Source: Archangium lansingense
GTDB lineage: Bacteria > Myxococcota > Myxococcia > Myxococcales > Myxococcaceae
Direction: 5' to 3'
NCBI RefSeq assembly: GCF_026626635.1
Contig: NZ_JAPNKA010000001.1
Coordinates: forward strand, 9,036,501-9,100,500
DNA length: 64,000 nt
Shown here: positions 7,902 to 15,938 of the stretch, in pieces
Numbering within the stretch: position 1 is the stretch's first letter
How the letters are laid out: the number at the start of each line of letters is the position of its first letter
Position numbers and translations under genes: made by a program
Notes under the pieces: generated by a model
What the model was told of the DNA's origin: nothing
Database searches by the model: none
Seen by the model: only the letters and a program-made list of their open reading frames with translations

Positions 7902-9476
7902 TCATCCCCGCTTCAGCACTCCATCCACCGTGCGCCAGAGGTTCAGCGGGTTGGACTCCCGCAGCTCCGAGGGCAGCAGCGCGTCCGGCACGTCCTGGAA
8001 GCATACCGGCCGGGCGAAGCGGTGGATGGCTCCGGTGCCCACCGCGGTGAAGCGTCCATCCGAGCTGGCGGGATAGGGCCCACCATGCACCATGGCCGCA
8101 CAGACCTCGACGCCCGTGGGCACGCCGTTCACCAGCACGCGCCCGACCCGGTCCGCCAGCACGGGCAGCAACTCCGCGGCGAGCGCATGGTCGCCCGCCT
8201 CCACCATCAGCGTCGCGGTGAGCTGACCCTCCAGGTGCGCGGCCACGCGAGCGAAGTCCCCGGCCTCCCGCACGTGAGCCACGATGGCGCAGCTTCCGAA
8301 GACCTCCTCGGTCAGCGCCGGCTCGGACAGCAGTGCGTCCAGTTCCACCTCGAACAGGGCGGGCACCGCGTAGGCGGCTCGGGACTCGCCCTCCACCCTC
8401 CGCCGGGTGTCCGGGCGCGCGGCGAGCCGAGCCACTCCCTCGCGGAAACGCTCTGCGATGCCCTCGGTCAACATGGGCACCGCCGGCGCCGCCCCGAGAC
8501 GCTCCGCCAGCCGTGCACGGAACGTCTCATGTCCCTCGCCTCCAGCCGTCACGATGAGGCCCGGCGAGGTGCAGAACTGGCCCGCCCCCAACAGCATGGA
8601 AGCGGCGAGCTGCTCGGCCAGCGCCTCGGGGCGTGCGGCCAGGGCGGTGGGCAAGATGAATACGGGATTGATGGAACCCATCTCGGCGAAGACGGGGATG
8701 GGCTCGGGACGCGCGGCGGCGAGCTCCATCAGCGCCCGGCCACCGGCCCGTGAGCCCGTGAAGCCGACGGCGCGGATGGACGGGTGCCGCACCAGGGCGC
8801 GGCCCACGTCCATGCCGGCGTCGAACAGGAGCGAGAACACCCCTTCCGGAAGACCGCAGGCCAGCACGGCCTCACGCAGGGCCAGGCCCGCACGCTCCGA
8901 GGTGGCCGGATGGGCGGGATGGGCCTTGGCGATGACCGGGCAGCCCGCGGCGAGCGCCGAGGCGGTATCGCCCCCCGCCACGGAGAAGGCGAGTGGGAAG
9001 TTGCTCGCGCCGAACACCGCCACCGGCCCCAGCGGGCGGAGGGCGGAGCGCAGGTCCGGCCTGGGCGCGGGACGCCGCTCCGGCGCGGCATGGTCAATGC
9101 GGGCATCCACCCAGCTCCCTTCCTCGAGCAACCGGGCGAACTGCCGGAACTGATTCGCGGCGCGGCCGAGCTCACTCTGGATGCGCGCGGGCGGAAGGCC
9201 CGTCTCCCGAGGCGTGACGGCCAGGAAGTCGGCCTCGGCCGCGAGCAGCGCCTCGGCGGCGCGCTCCAGGAACACGGCCCGCTGCCGGGAAGGCAGTGCG
9301 CCAAAGACCGGCATGGCCTCCCGCGCGAGCCGGCAGGCCCGTTCAACCTCATGGGGGTGGGCAGAGTGGTAGCGAGGTTCGAGCGCCCTGCCCTCCGCCG
9401 GATCCCACCCGGTGAAGGTTCCGCCACCCGGTTCGCCGCGCTCGGCGCCAATCAGGGACAATCCCATCCATTTCAT
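7902..9476 (-). CDS. 2-oxoglutarate semialdehyde dehydrogenase (2,5-dioxopentanoate dehydrogenase)
   Basis: 524-residue aldehyde dehydrogenase of the length and type of the KGSADH branch (equivalent to LhpG of the pseudomonad hydroxyproline pathway). The NAD site is VAVFGASNFPLAF, the general base Glu lies in PVFAEMGSINP (about 263), and the catalytic Cys is in LGAGQFCTSPG (about 301). It oxidises 2-oxoglutarate semialdehyde to 2-oxoglutarate, the last step of hydroxyproline degradation. Start ATG 9476 has GAGGA about 9 bases upstream. It is the last gene of the operon, 25 bases behind the deaminase gene. Confidence 0.92.
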   Translation of the reverse strand: MKWMGLSLIGAERGEPGGGTFTGWDPAEGRALEPRYHSAHPHEVERACRLAREAMPVFGALPSRQRAVFLERAAEALLAAEADFLAVTPRETGLPPARIQSELGRAANQFRQFARLLEEGSWVDARIDHAAPERRPAPRPDLRSALRPLGPVAVFGASNFPLAFSVAGGDTASALAAGCPVIAKAHPAHPATSERAGLALREAVLACGLPEGVFSLLFDAGMDVGRALVRHPSIRAVGFTGSRAGGRALMELAAARPEPIPVFAEMGSINPVFILPTALAARPEALAEQLAASMLLGAGQFCTSPGLIVTAGGEGHETFRARLAERLGAAPAVPMLTEGIAERFREGVARLAARPDTRRRVEGESRAAYAVPALFEVELDALLSEPALTEEVFGSCAIVAHVREAGDFARVAAHLEGQLTATLMVEAGDHALAAELLPVLADRVGRVLVNGVPTGVEVCAAMVHGGPYPASSDGRFTAVGTGAIHRFARPVCFQDVPDALLPSELRESNPLNLWRTVDGVLKRG

Positions 9477-9501
9477 ACCGTGTGTCCTCGTATGGGAGTA
9501 G

Positions 9502-10392
9502 CTACAGCGCGGGCCGGTGGGCCAGGGCCTCGCGCAACACGCGCAGGCACTCCTCACGCTCGGCGCCGACCAACTCCAGGCGCGGCGGGCGCACGCGCTC
9601 GTGGCCCCAGCCCATCTCCTGCTGCACCAGCTTGATGAGCTGGACGAACTTCGTGACGGTGTCGAGCCGCAGCAACGGCAGGAACCACCGGTAGAGCGCG
9701 AAGGCCCCGTCGTGCTTGCCGGCGCGGGCCAGCTCATACAGGCGCACCGACTCGGCCGGGAAGGCATTCACCAGACCCGCGACCCAGAAGCTCGCCCCCG
9801 CGCTCACGCCCTCCACCAGACAGTCATCCACGCCCACGCCCAGAGCCAGCCGGTCCCCCAGCAGGGCGCGGATGCCCGTGACGCGGCGGGCGTCGGTGGA
9901 GGACTCCTTGACCGCCGCCACGTTGTCGAAGTCAGCGGCCAGCTCGGCGATCTGCGCGGGGCTGAAGTCGGTCCGGTACGCCACCGGGTTGTTGTAGAGG
10001 AGGCAGGGCAGCCGGGTGGCTCGAATCACGGCCGACAGGTGCGCCTTCATCTCGCGCCAGTCGCTGGAATAGACATACGGCGGCAACACCATCAGCCCGG
10101 AGCAACCGGCCTCCTCGGCGGCCTTCGCGAGGCGCACCGCCTCCGCCGTGCCGAGCGCGGCGATGCCTGGAATCACCGGGGCCTTCACGGCCTCGACGCA
10201 GGTGCGCATCAGCGCGGCCTTCTCCTCCAGACCCAGGGTCGCGCCCTCACCCAGGGAGCCACAGGGGATGATGCCGGTACACCCCTGGGACACGAGCCAA
10301 CGCACGTGCGCTCGGACCGCTCCGTGATCGATGGAGAGGTCCGCGTTGAAGGGAGTGGTGATGGCGGGTAGCACGCCGGTCCAGAGGCTCAT
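9502..10392 (-). CDS. DapA-family 1-pyrroline-4-hydroxy-2-carboxylate deaminase
   Basis: 296-residue TIM-barrel lyase of the dihydrodipicolinate synthase family. The Schiff-base Lys is in NVAAVKESSTDARR and the partner Tyr in LLYNNPVAYRTD; the N-terminal phrase is GVLPAITTPFNADLSID. DapA itself is unlikely: the gene lies between a hydroxyproline dehydrogenase subunit (4-base ATGA overlap) and a KGSADH. That is the position of the deaminase converting 1-pyrroline-4-hydroxy-2-carboxylate to 2-oxoglutarate semialdehyde and ammonia (LhpC in pseudomonads). The family is firm; the specific substrate is from context. Confidence 0.88.
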   Translation of the reverse strand: MSLWTGVLPAITTPFNADLSIDHGAVRAHVRWLVSQGCTGIIPCGSLGEGATLGLEEKAALMRTCVEAVKAPVIPGIAALGTAEAVRLAKAAEEAGCSGLMVLPPYVYSSDWREMKAHLSAVIRATRLPCLLYNNPVAYRTDFSPAQIAELAADFDNVAAVKESSTDARRVTGIRALLGDRLALGVGVDDCLVEGVSAGASFWVAGLVNAFPAESVRLYELARAGKHDGAFALYRWFLPLLRLDTVTKFVQLIKLVQQEMGWGHERVRPPRLELVGAEREECLRVLREALAHRPAL

Positions 10393-11666
10393 GACTGTTT
10401 CTCCTGGGTAGAGGTGAACTCGGCCGGCAGCCGAAGACTGCCGACTCTCGCGGGAAGACAGGGCGGGCGGACGTCCTCGCCAGCCCAGCCGAACAGGGCC
10501 TCGGCGGCAGGCCCACAGGTGCGGCCCTGGCAGGCGCCCATGCCGAGCCGGGCATACAACCGGGCCTCGCGCAGGTCGCGGCAGCCGTCCAACGCCGCGA
10601 GCGGGACGTCCTCGCAGCGGCAGAGCAAGGTCTCGGGCGTGGCGAGCCGCTTCAACTCCGGGCGTGGCGAGTAGTATCGGTCCAGCAGCCGAGCGAAGGT
10701 CCGGGCGCGGTCCCACGCGGCCCACAAGTCATCGGGAATGGCTTGCTCCGCCGCCGCGAGGCCGGCGATCTCTCCGGTGACGAGGGCCTGGTCCACCCCG
10801 CCGATGCCGAGCAGTTCTCCCACCGCGTAGACGTTGGGGACACTCGCTTCCATGCGCTCATCGACGGCGACCGCCCCGGCCGACACCGCGCACCCCACCA
10901 GCCGCGCCAGCTCCAGGTTGGGCACCAGTCCAAAGGCCGCGCCCAGGTAGTCGCAACCCATCCGCTCCTCCCGGCCCCGCACGGACAGGCGTACCTGCTC
11001 GAGTCGCCCGTCGCCCTCCGCGGCCACCACCCACGCATCCGTGGACGAGGGCACTCCCACCAGCCCTGCCGTCAGCGCGGCTCCCTGGAGGAGCTTTCCC
11101 GGATGACGCCAGAGCTGGAGGGCGAAGCCCCAGTGACTCGAGGCGGGTGCCTGCTCGGCGATGAACAGGACCTCGCCGCCCTTCGCGTGCACCGTCGCGG
11201 CGGCGGCGAGCAGTAACGGCCCGGTGCCAGCCAGCACCACGCGCTTGCCCCGGACGGGCAGGCCGTCCTTGACGAGGACCTGGAGTCCACTGGCCCCCAT
11301 GACACCTGGCAGCGTCCAGCCGGGAAAGGGCAGGAAGCGCTCACGCGCGCCGGTGGCGAGCACGAGCCGCCCGTAGCGCACGGCGAGCGGGGTCTTCCCT
11401 TCCTCTGTGAGCAACAGTCCCGGCTCGGGTGCGGCGACGACGCGCGTCCCCAGCCGCAAGCGAGCACCCGAGTCCGCGAAGCGTCTCAGCCATCTCCGGG
11501 CCACCGGGTTGCCGCCAGGCCTCGTCTCTCCGCGCCAGACCTGTCCTCCGGGAGTGGGCTGCTGCTCCAGGACGAGCACATCGAGGCCCGCCTCGGCGGC
11601 ACGGCACGCCGCGGCGAGCCCACCGGGGCCAGCGCCGACGACGAGGAGGTCACACACCTCACGCAT
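10389..11666 (-). CDS. D-hydroxyproline dehydrogenase, NAD(P)/FAD-binding subunit with C-terminal [2Fe-2S] domain
   Basis: 425-residue pyridine-nucleotide-disulfide-type flavoprotein. FAD is bound at GAGPGGLAAACRAAEAG (about 10-28) and a second nucleotide site is VVLAGTGPLLLAAA (about 145). The C-terminus has four Cys in LCRCEDV and GMGACQGRTCG (about 340-390), a BFD-like [2Fe-2S] cluster. Such proteins are subunits of the heteromeric D-hydroxyproline dehydrogenase of pseudomonads and of related opine and sarcosine oxidases. Its start overlaps the small ferredoxin-like gene by 8 bases, so translation is probably coupled and the proteins made in fixed ratio. Confidence 0.9.
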   Translation of the reverse strand: MREVCDLLVVGAGPGGLAAACRAAEAGLDVLVLEQQPTPGGQVWRGETRPGGNPVARRWLRRFADSGARLRLGTRVVAAPEPGLLLTEEGKTPLAVRYGRLVLATGARERFLPFPGWTLPGVMGASGLQVLVKDGLPVRGKRVVLAGTGPLLLAAAATVHAKGGEVLFIAEQAPASSHWGFALQLWRHPGKLLQGAALTAGLVGVPSSTDAWVVAAEGDGRLEQVRLSVRGREERMGCDYLGAAFGLVPNLELARLVGCAVSAGAVAVDERMEASVPNVYAVGELLGIGGVDQALVTGEIAGLAAAEQAIPDDLWAAWDRARTFARLLDRYYSPRPELKRLATPETLLCRCEDVPLAALDGCRDLREARLYARLGMGACQGRTCGPAAEALFGWAGEDVRPPCLPARVGSLRLPAEFTSTQEKQS

Positions 11667-11928
11667 GGGTCACCACCTCCAGGCCATCGCGGCACGGCGT
11701 GAGGCAGGTGAGCACCTCGGGCTCTCCGTCGATGGTGGCGCGGCATTCGAAGCACACCCCCATGCCGCACAGGGGCGCACGGGGGTGGCCCTCCAGGTCG
11801 CAACGGCTGACGAATTCCCCCGCGTGGGCGAGGGCCGCCGCGACCGAGGTCCCCGTGGGAACGGTGAGGGTCCGTCCGTTGATGCGCAAGGTGACGGTAC
11901 GGGTCGCGGTCCTCTTCGCGTCAGGCAT
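11659..11928 (-). CDS. D-hydroxyproline dehydrogenase, small [2Fe-2S] subunit
   Basis: 89 residues with a ferredoxin fold. Cluster cysteines are in SRCDLEGHPRAPLCGMGVC, FEC and LTCL. This is the small iron-sulfur partner that shuttles electrons between the flavoprotein subunits in three-component amine dehydrogenases. Start ATG 11928 overlaps the end of the upstream oxidase gene by 8 bases, and its own end overlaps the next gene by 8. A longer open frame upstream is antisense noise inside the oxidase gene. Confidence 0.88.
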   Translation of the reverse strand: MPDAKRTATRTVTLRINGRTLTVPTGTSVAAALAHAGEFVSRCDLEGHPRAPLCGMGVCFECRATIDGEPEVLTCLTPCRDGLEVVTHA

Positions 11929-13060
11929 GAAGGGCCTCCGCCGTGCGCGCCTGTTCCAGGAAACGTGCCGGCTCGTAGGGTTGGAAGGGAATCGCGCAGG
12001 CGCGGCCGAGCATCCGGTCGGCCAGGAGCCGGGCGCTGCCCGTCGCGGTGGTGATGCCGAGCCCCTCGTGACCGCAGGCGAGCCAGAGCCATGGCTTCGA
12101 AGGGTGCGGCCCGAGCAGGGGCAGTCCATCCGGCGTGGCCGGGCGCAGACCGGTCCAGATGCGCAGCGCTCGAAGACCATTCAATCCCGGCAGGAAGAGC
12201 TCCGCGCGCTGGAGCATCCGCTCCAGGATGGTGGCCTCCACCTCGCGGGTCGCCACGCCCGGCTGGCGCGAGGAACCCAGCAACAACTGGCCCGTGGTGC
12301 GCGGCTGGGCGTTGAACGCGACCGAGGCGCCTTCCGTCCCGTGGGCGCTCTTGAGATAGCCAAGCTCGACGAGCTGGTGGTGCACCACTGGCGCGCCCCG
12401 TTGGGTGATGAGCAGGTGTCCCTTGCGGGGCGAAATGGGCAGCTCCGGGCAGAGCGCGGGGCTCGCGACGCCCGCGGCGAGCACGATGCATCCGGCCGCC
12501 AGGACGTCACCATTGGAGAGCACGACGGAGCCCTGGCGCAGGGTCCGCACCGGAGAGCCCATCAGCAGCCTGGCCCCCCGGGACCGGGCCTGGAGGGCGA
12601 AGGTCCGCGCGGCAAGCGGAGGATAGAGCACGGCATCCCCGGGCACGCGCAACGCCCCCACGAGTCCGGGAGCCAGCGCCGGCTCGGCCTCATACAGCGC
12701 GCTGGAGTCCAGCACCTCGGCCCGGATGCCGGCAGCGCGGTAGTTCTCGACCTTGGTGGCGACGGCGGCCAACTCCTCCGCGTCGGCGGCGAGCCAGAGC
12801 GTGCCACAGGCGTCGTACTCCACCTCTCGAGGCAGGCGCGCGGACAGCTCGCGCCAGAGCGCCACGGAGTAGCCCGTCAGGGCGAGCTCCGCCGGATTGT
12901 CGTCCATGGCGACCAGGTGGCCCATGCCACAGGCCGTGGTGCCCCCACCGATGGAGCGGGCCTCCACCAGCGCGACGGACATCCCCTCGAGGGAGAGCAC
13001 GTCCGCGAGCGCGGCACCGACGATGCCTCCGCCGACGATGACACAGTCGAAGGCGCTCAT
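11921..13060 (-). CDS. D-hydroxyproline dehydrogenase, FAD-dependent (DAO-type) catalytic subunit
   Basis: 379-residue D-amino-acid-oxidase-type flavoprotein. The N-terminal dinucleotide motif is VIVGGGIVGAALADVL with Glu (VALVEARS) for the FAD ribose. ISPRKGHLL and the C-terminal WTGLRPATPDGLPLLG are typical of DadA/glycine-oxidase relatives. It would oxidise cis-4-hydroxy-D-proline to 1-pyrroline-4-hydroxy-2-carboxylate, passing electrons to the two iron-sulfur subunits encoded next. Start ATG 13060 overlaps the epimerase stop as ATGA. Confidence 0.9.
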   Translation of the reverse strand: MSAFDCVIVGGGIVGAALADVLSLEGMSVALVEARSIGGGTTACGMGHLVAMDDNPAELALTGYSVALWRELSARLPREVEYDACGTLWLAADAEELAAVATKVENYRAAGIRAEVLDSSALYEAEPALAPGLVGALRVPGDAVLYPPLAARTFALQARSRGARLLMGSPVRTLRQGSVVLSNGDVLAAGCIVLAAGVASPALCPELPISPRKGHLLITQRGAPVVHHQLVELGYLKSAHGTEGASVAFNAQPRTTGQLLLGSSRQPGVATREVEATILERMLQRAELFLPGLNGLRALRIWTGLRPATPDGLPLLGPHPSKPWLWLACGHEGLGITTATGSARLLADRMLGRACAIPFQPYEPARFLEQARTAEALHA

Positions 13061-13992
13061 CCGATGCCCCAGGCGAAGGGGTCCTCGGGGTCAACGAGCA
13101 ACGTCGCCTCCGCGTTCACCGAGGCCGTGCCGGTGATGGTGGGCAGGATGCGCTCGCCGTCGCGGACGTAGCGAGCCTCGAACCGGCTACCGATGATGCT
13201 CTCCTGCACCCAGGAGGCGCCCTCCGCGAGCGAACCTTCCGCGGCGAGGCAGGCGAGCTTGGCGCTCGTTCCGGTGCCGCACGGGGAGCGGTCGTAGGCA
13301 AGACCCGGACAGAGGACGAAGTTGCGCGCGTCAGCGCCGGGAGAGGGCGAAGGGGCGAACAGCTCGACGTGGTCGATCTCCGCGCCGCCCGCGCCGGTGA
13401 TGCCATTCGCGGCCAGCGCGCGCTTGATGGCGGACGTGTACGCGGTCAGGGCCGGGATGTTCCCCATGTCGAGCGGGACATCCCGAGCCCGCGTGAGGAA
13501 GAACCAGTTACCGCCCCAGGCGACGTCACCCCGCACCTCGCCATGGCCAGGCACCTCGAGGGCGACATCGTGAGCGAGGCGATAGCTTGGCACGTTGGCG
13601 ATGCTGACCCGCCCATCTGCATGCAGGGTGGCCTGGACCACCCCCACCGGGGTCTCCAGCGCATGCACGCCGGGGCCGATACGGCCCAGGTACGCCAGCG
13701 TCTTCACCACGCCGATGGTGCCGTGGCCACACATGCCGAGATAACCCACGTTGTTGAAGAAGATGACGCCGGCCACGCACCGGGAAACCGAGGGGGTGCA
13801 CAGCAGCGCGCCCACCATCACGTCGGAGCCACGTGGCTCGCACACGATGGCTCTGCGGAAGGAGTCGAACCGTTCGCGGAAGCGCTCGCGCAGGGACTCC
13901 ATGTCCCCGGCCCCCAACTCCGGGCCTCCCTCCGTCACAACACGGGTGGGCTCGCCTCCGGTATGGCTGTCAATGACACGAATACGCCGCAT
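13057..13992 (-). CDS. lhpA: 4-hydroxyproline 2-epimerase (proline racemase family)
   Basis: 311-residue member of the proline racemase family. It has IDSHTGGEPTRVV at the N-terminus and both catalytic cysteines: one in MCGHGTIG (about 87) and one in DRSPCGTGTSA (about 237). Two active Cys distinguish racemases/epimerases from the dehydratase branch, and operon context points to hydroxyproline rather than proline. It converts trans-4-hydroxy-L-proline to cis-4-hydroxy-D-proline, the first pathway step. ATG 13992 gives the usual MRRIRVIDSHTGGE start; ATG 14016 is an alternative. It is the promoter-proximal gene of a six-gene operon with overlapping or tiny junctions. Confidence 0.92.
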   Translation of the reverse strand: MRRIRVIDSHTGGEPTRVVTEGGPELGAGDMESLRERFRERFDSFRRAIVCEPRGSDVMVGALLCTPSVSRCVAGVIFFNNVGYLGMCGHGTIGVVKTLAYLGRIGPGVHALETPVGVVQATLHADGRVSIANVPSYRLAHDVALEVPGHGEVRGDVAWGGNWFFLTRARDVPLDMGNIPALTAYTSAIKRALAANGITGAGGAEIDHVELFAPSPSPGADARNFVLCPGLAYDRSPCGTGTSAKLACLAAEGSLAEGASWVQESIIGSRFEARYVRDGERILPTITGTASVNAEATLLVDPEDPFAWGIG

Positions 13993-14032
13993 GCCGCTCT
14001 GGGTCCTGGACTCCATGGGCGGCACCGTATGG

Positions 14033-14067
14033 GTGACGGCTCGCGATTTCTTGCGAGTTTCAGTCAC
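14033..14067. promoter_or_regulatory. Nested inverted repeat, possible operator of the hydroxyproline operon
   Basis: The inner repeat CTCGC-N8-GCGAG (14040-14057) lies inside GTGAC/GTCAC (14033-14037, 14063-14067). It is 41 bases upstream of the preferred epimerase start (17 from the alternative ATG 14016), in the divergent gap shared with the AlkD-like gene. No regulator is known to bind it. Confidence 0.35.
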
Positions 14068-14238
14068 GCCGGCAGGGCAATCATGCAAATGCGCCTGCCC
14101 CGTCCAACCCTGCCAAGGAGGTCGCAGGGACCTGGACGCTTGAACAGTTCGCCGATAGCTGCGTATAGCAAGCGCCTCGCGAAGATCGTCGTGACCGCGA
14201 CCGAGGCCCGGCCGCTGATCGGCTAAGGTCGACTCATC

Positions 14239-15036
14239 ATGAAAAGGACCACCGCGAAAAAGGGGGTGACCCAATCCCCTTCGCCCCCCAAGAGGGCGCA
14301 GAATGCACCTCGACCCGCCGTCAAGCCGGCCTCAAACGCAGCGAAGCCGTCACTCGAGGATGAAGTTCAGTCGGTGCTCCAGTGGCTGAAGGACCACAGT
14401 ACCCAGGCCACGCTCGACGGCATGGCCCGCTACGCCATCCCTTCGGACAAGGCGTTCGGCGTAGCGATGAGGGACATGAAGGCGCTCGGCAAGAAGCTCG
14501 GGCACAACCATGAACTCGCCTTGGCGCTCTGGGACACCGGCTGGTACGAGGCGCGCATGCTGGCCTCGTTCGTCGATGACCCGGCGCTGGTCACGGCCGC
14601 GCAGATGGATCGCTGGTGCAAGGATTTCGACAACTGGGCGATCTGCGACACGATGTGCTTCAACCTGTTCGACCGTACGCCACATCGGTGGGCGAAGGTC
14701 ACGCAGTGGAGCAACAAGCGCAACGAGTTCGAGAAGCGCACGGCCTTTGCGCTGCTGTGGAGCCTCACCGTGCATGACCGGCACGCCGACGACGAGGCAT
14801 TCATCCGTGGCCTCGCGCTGATCGAACGCGAGGCCGGCGACGAACGGAATTTCGTCAAGAAGGCCGTGAACATGGCGCTGCGTGCGATCGGTAAACGCAA
14901 TCGCGCGCTCAATGCCGCCGCAGTGGCAGTGGCCCGGCGCCTGGCGGACTCAGAGCAGGGCGCGGCGCGGTGGGTGGGAAAGGATGCGCTCGGGGAGCTC
15001 ACGAGTCCTGCGGTGACGAAGCGCTTCAAATCGTAA
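14239..15036 (+). CDS. DNA alkylation repair protein, AlkD-like (HEAT repeats)
   Basis: 265 residues: a basic, low-complexity N-terminal tail of about 40 residues (Lys/Pro/Ala rich), then an all-helical ALK/HEAT-like repeat domain. Typical phrases are VAMRDMKALGKKLGHNHELALALWDTGWYEARMLA, DFDNWAICDTMCFNLFDR and RDERNFVKKAVNMALRAIGKRN-like helices. AlkD proteins excise positively charged alkylated purines using Asp and aromatic residues on the concave face; the DFDNWAICD segment fits. The basic tail may add DNA affinity. It is divergent from the hydroxyproline operon and unrelated to it by function. Confidence 0.85.
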   Translation: MKRTTAKKGVTQSPSPPKRAQNAPRPAVKPASNAAKPSLEDEVQSVLQWLKDHSTQATLDGMARYAIPSDKAFGVAMRDMKALGKKLGHNHELALALWDTGWYEARMLASFVDDPALVTAAQMDRWCKDFDNWAICDTMCFNLFDRTPHRWAKVTQWSNKRNEFEKRTAFALLWSLTVHDRHADDEAFIRGLALIEREAGDERNFVKKAVNMALRAIGKRNRALNAAAVAVARRLADSEQGAARWVGKDALGELTSPAVTKRFKS

Positions 15037-15219
15037 CGTCAGCCAGGGACTGAAGCGTCCGATAGGTATTTGGACCGGATTCCAGCCGAGGGAGGTGAGG
15101 GAGACGCCCGCCCCGGCTATCAGCGGAACGAACACCCGGTGCGGCCGTCCTCCGCTCGTGACAACCGCTCCAGAGCCAACGCACCGCGTGCCCCGTAGCG
15201 AGCTGGGGCACTGCGTCCG

Positions 15220-15702
15220 CTAGTTCCGCCCTCGCCGCGGGCCGGACAGCGTCAGGGTGATGGGCCGCGAGGTGGTCGGTCCGCCACATTGCGTGATGCG
15301 TTGGGCCTCGAGGGAGACCGCGAGGCCGTCCCCCGTCAGGCTTCCGCTCCCATTGGCGATGCCCAGCGTAGAGGTACAGGCGTCGTCGGGAGGCAGCGCG
15401 CAGGTCCTGCTCTGGAGGGTGAAGGCGCGCTCGCCGAGCATCTTCCCTCGCAGGGTGCAGCCGAGGACCGAGAGCTCCAGGGTCAGGGCCTCCCGCTCGG
15501 TGCCGGATTGAAGCACGAGGGTTTCGCTCGCCGGTTGGGAGCTCGAGACGCCATTCGTGATGATGGTGAGGGTTCCCGTGACGTCGTAGGTGCCGAGCAG
15601 CCGCTGACGGGCCTCGAGCAACGCGTCATCCTCCTCTTCACGGCCGCCGCAGGCGGACACGAGGAAACACACGGACGGGATGAGGGCGGAGAGAAGGCGC
15701 AT
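15220..15702 (-). CDS. Hypothetical lipoprotein
   Basis: 160 residues with a lipoprotein signal peptide, MRLLSALIPSVCFLVSACGG; the lipobox LVSAC places the lipidated Cys at about 20. The mature part is small, Thr/Ser rich and probably beta-structured (GTYDVTGTLTIITNG, LGIANGSGSLTGDG), with further cysteines that could pair as disulfides (VLGCTLRG, SRTCALPPDDAC, ITQCGG). No family is recognised. ATG 15702 is preferred because it puts the signal peptide at the N-terminus; GTG 15717 is also open. Confidence 0.7.
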   Translation of the reverse strand: MRLLSALIPSVCFLVSACGGREEEDDALLEARQRLLGTYDVTGTLTIITNGVSSSQPASETLVLQSGTEREALTLELSVLGCTLRGKMLGERAFTLQSRTCALPPDDACTSTLGIANGSGSLTGDGLAVSLEAQRITQCGGPTTSRPITLTLSGPRRGRN

Positions 15703-15910
15703 GGGTGTGGCCACCAAGGTGCCGCCCGGGGGTGGGCGGAGTCAGAGTGCGTCTGACAGCCCCAAGGTGGTGCCTGCTCGACTGGACAGCACCCGTCCTC
15801 CGGTCCGAGGAAGGTGTTGTCTTGTGTTGCATACAGCCAGTGCGTCGGCGTGGCGCACCGCCTGAGTGCTAGTCGAGCAAGCGGAGGAATGCCTTGGCTG
15901 GTCGAGCAAG

Positions 15911-15934
15911 TGCCCTGAGCGCGGCACTCAGGCA
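15911..15934 (-). terminator. Hairpin downstream of the PAS-GAF histidine kinase
   Basis: TGCC-CTGAG / CTCA-GGCA stem (8 bp with one bulge) immediately after the kinase stop at 15939 on the minus strand. No T-tract. Confidence 0.35.
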
Positions 15935-15938
15935 ACGC

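Noticed and set aside
9502..10392. Calling the DapA-family gene dihydrodipicolinate synthase (lysine pathway)
   Set aside because: Operon position between hydroxyproline dehydrogenase and KGSADH genes points to the deaminase of that pathway instead.
15188..15211. GTGCCCC/GGGGCAC stem-loop downstream of the small lipoprotein gene as a terminator
   Set aside because: Only 7 bp with a 10-base loop and no T-tract; too weak to call.
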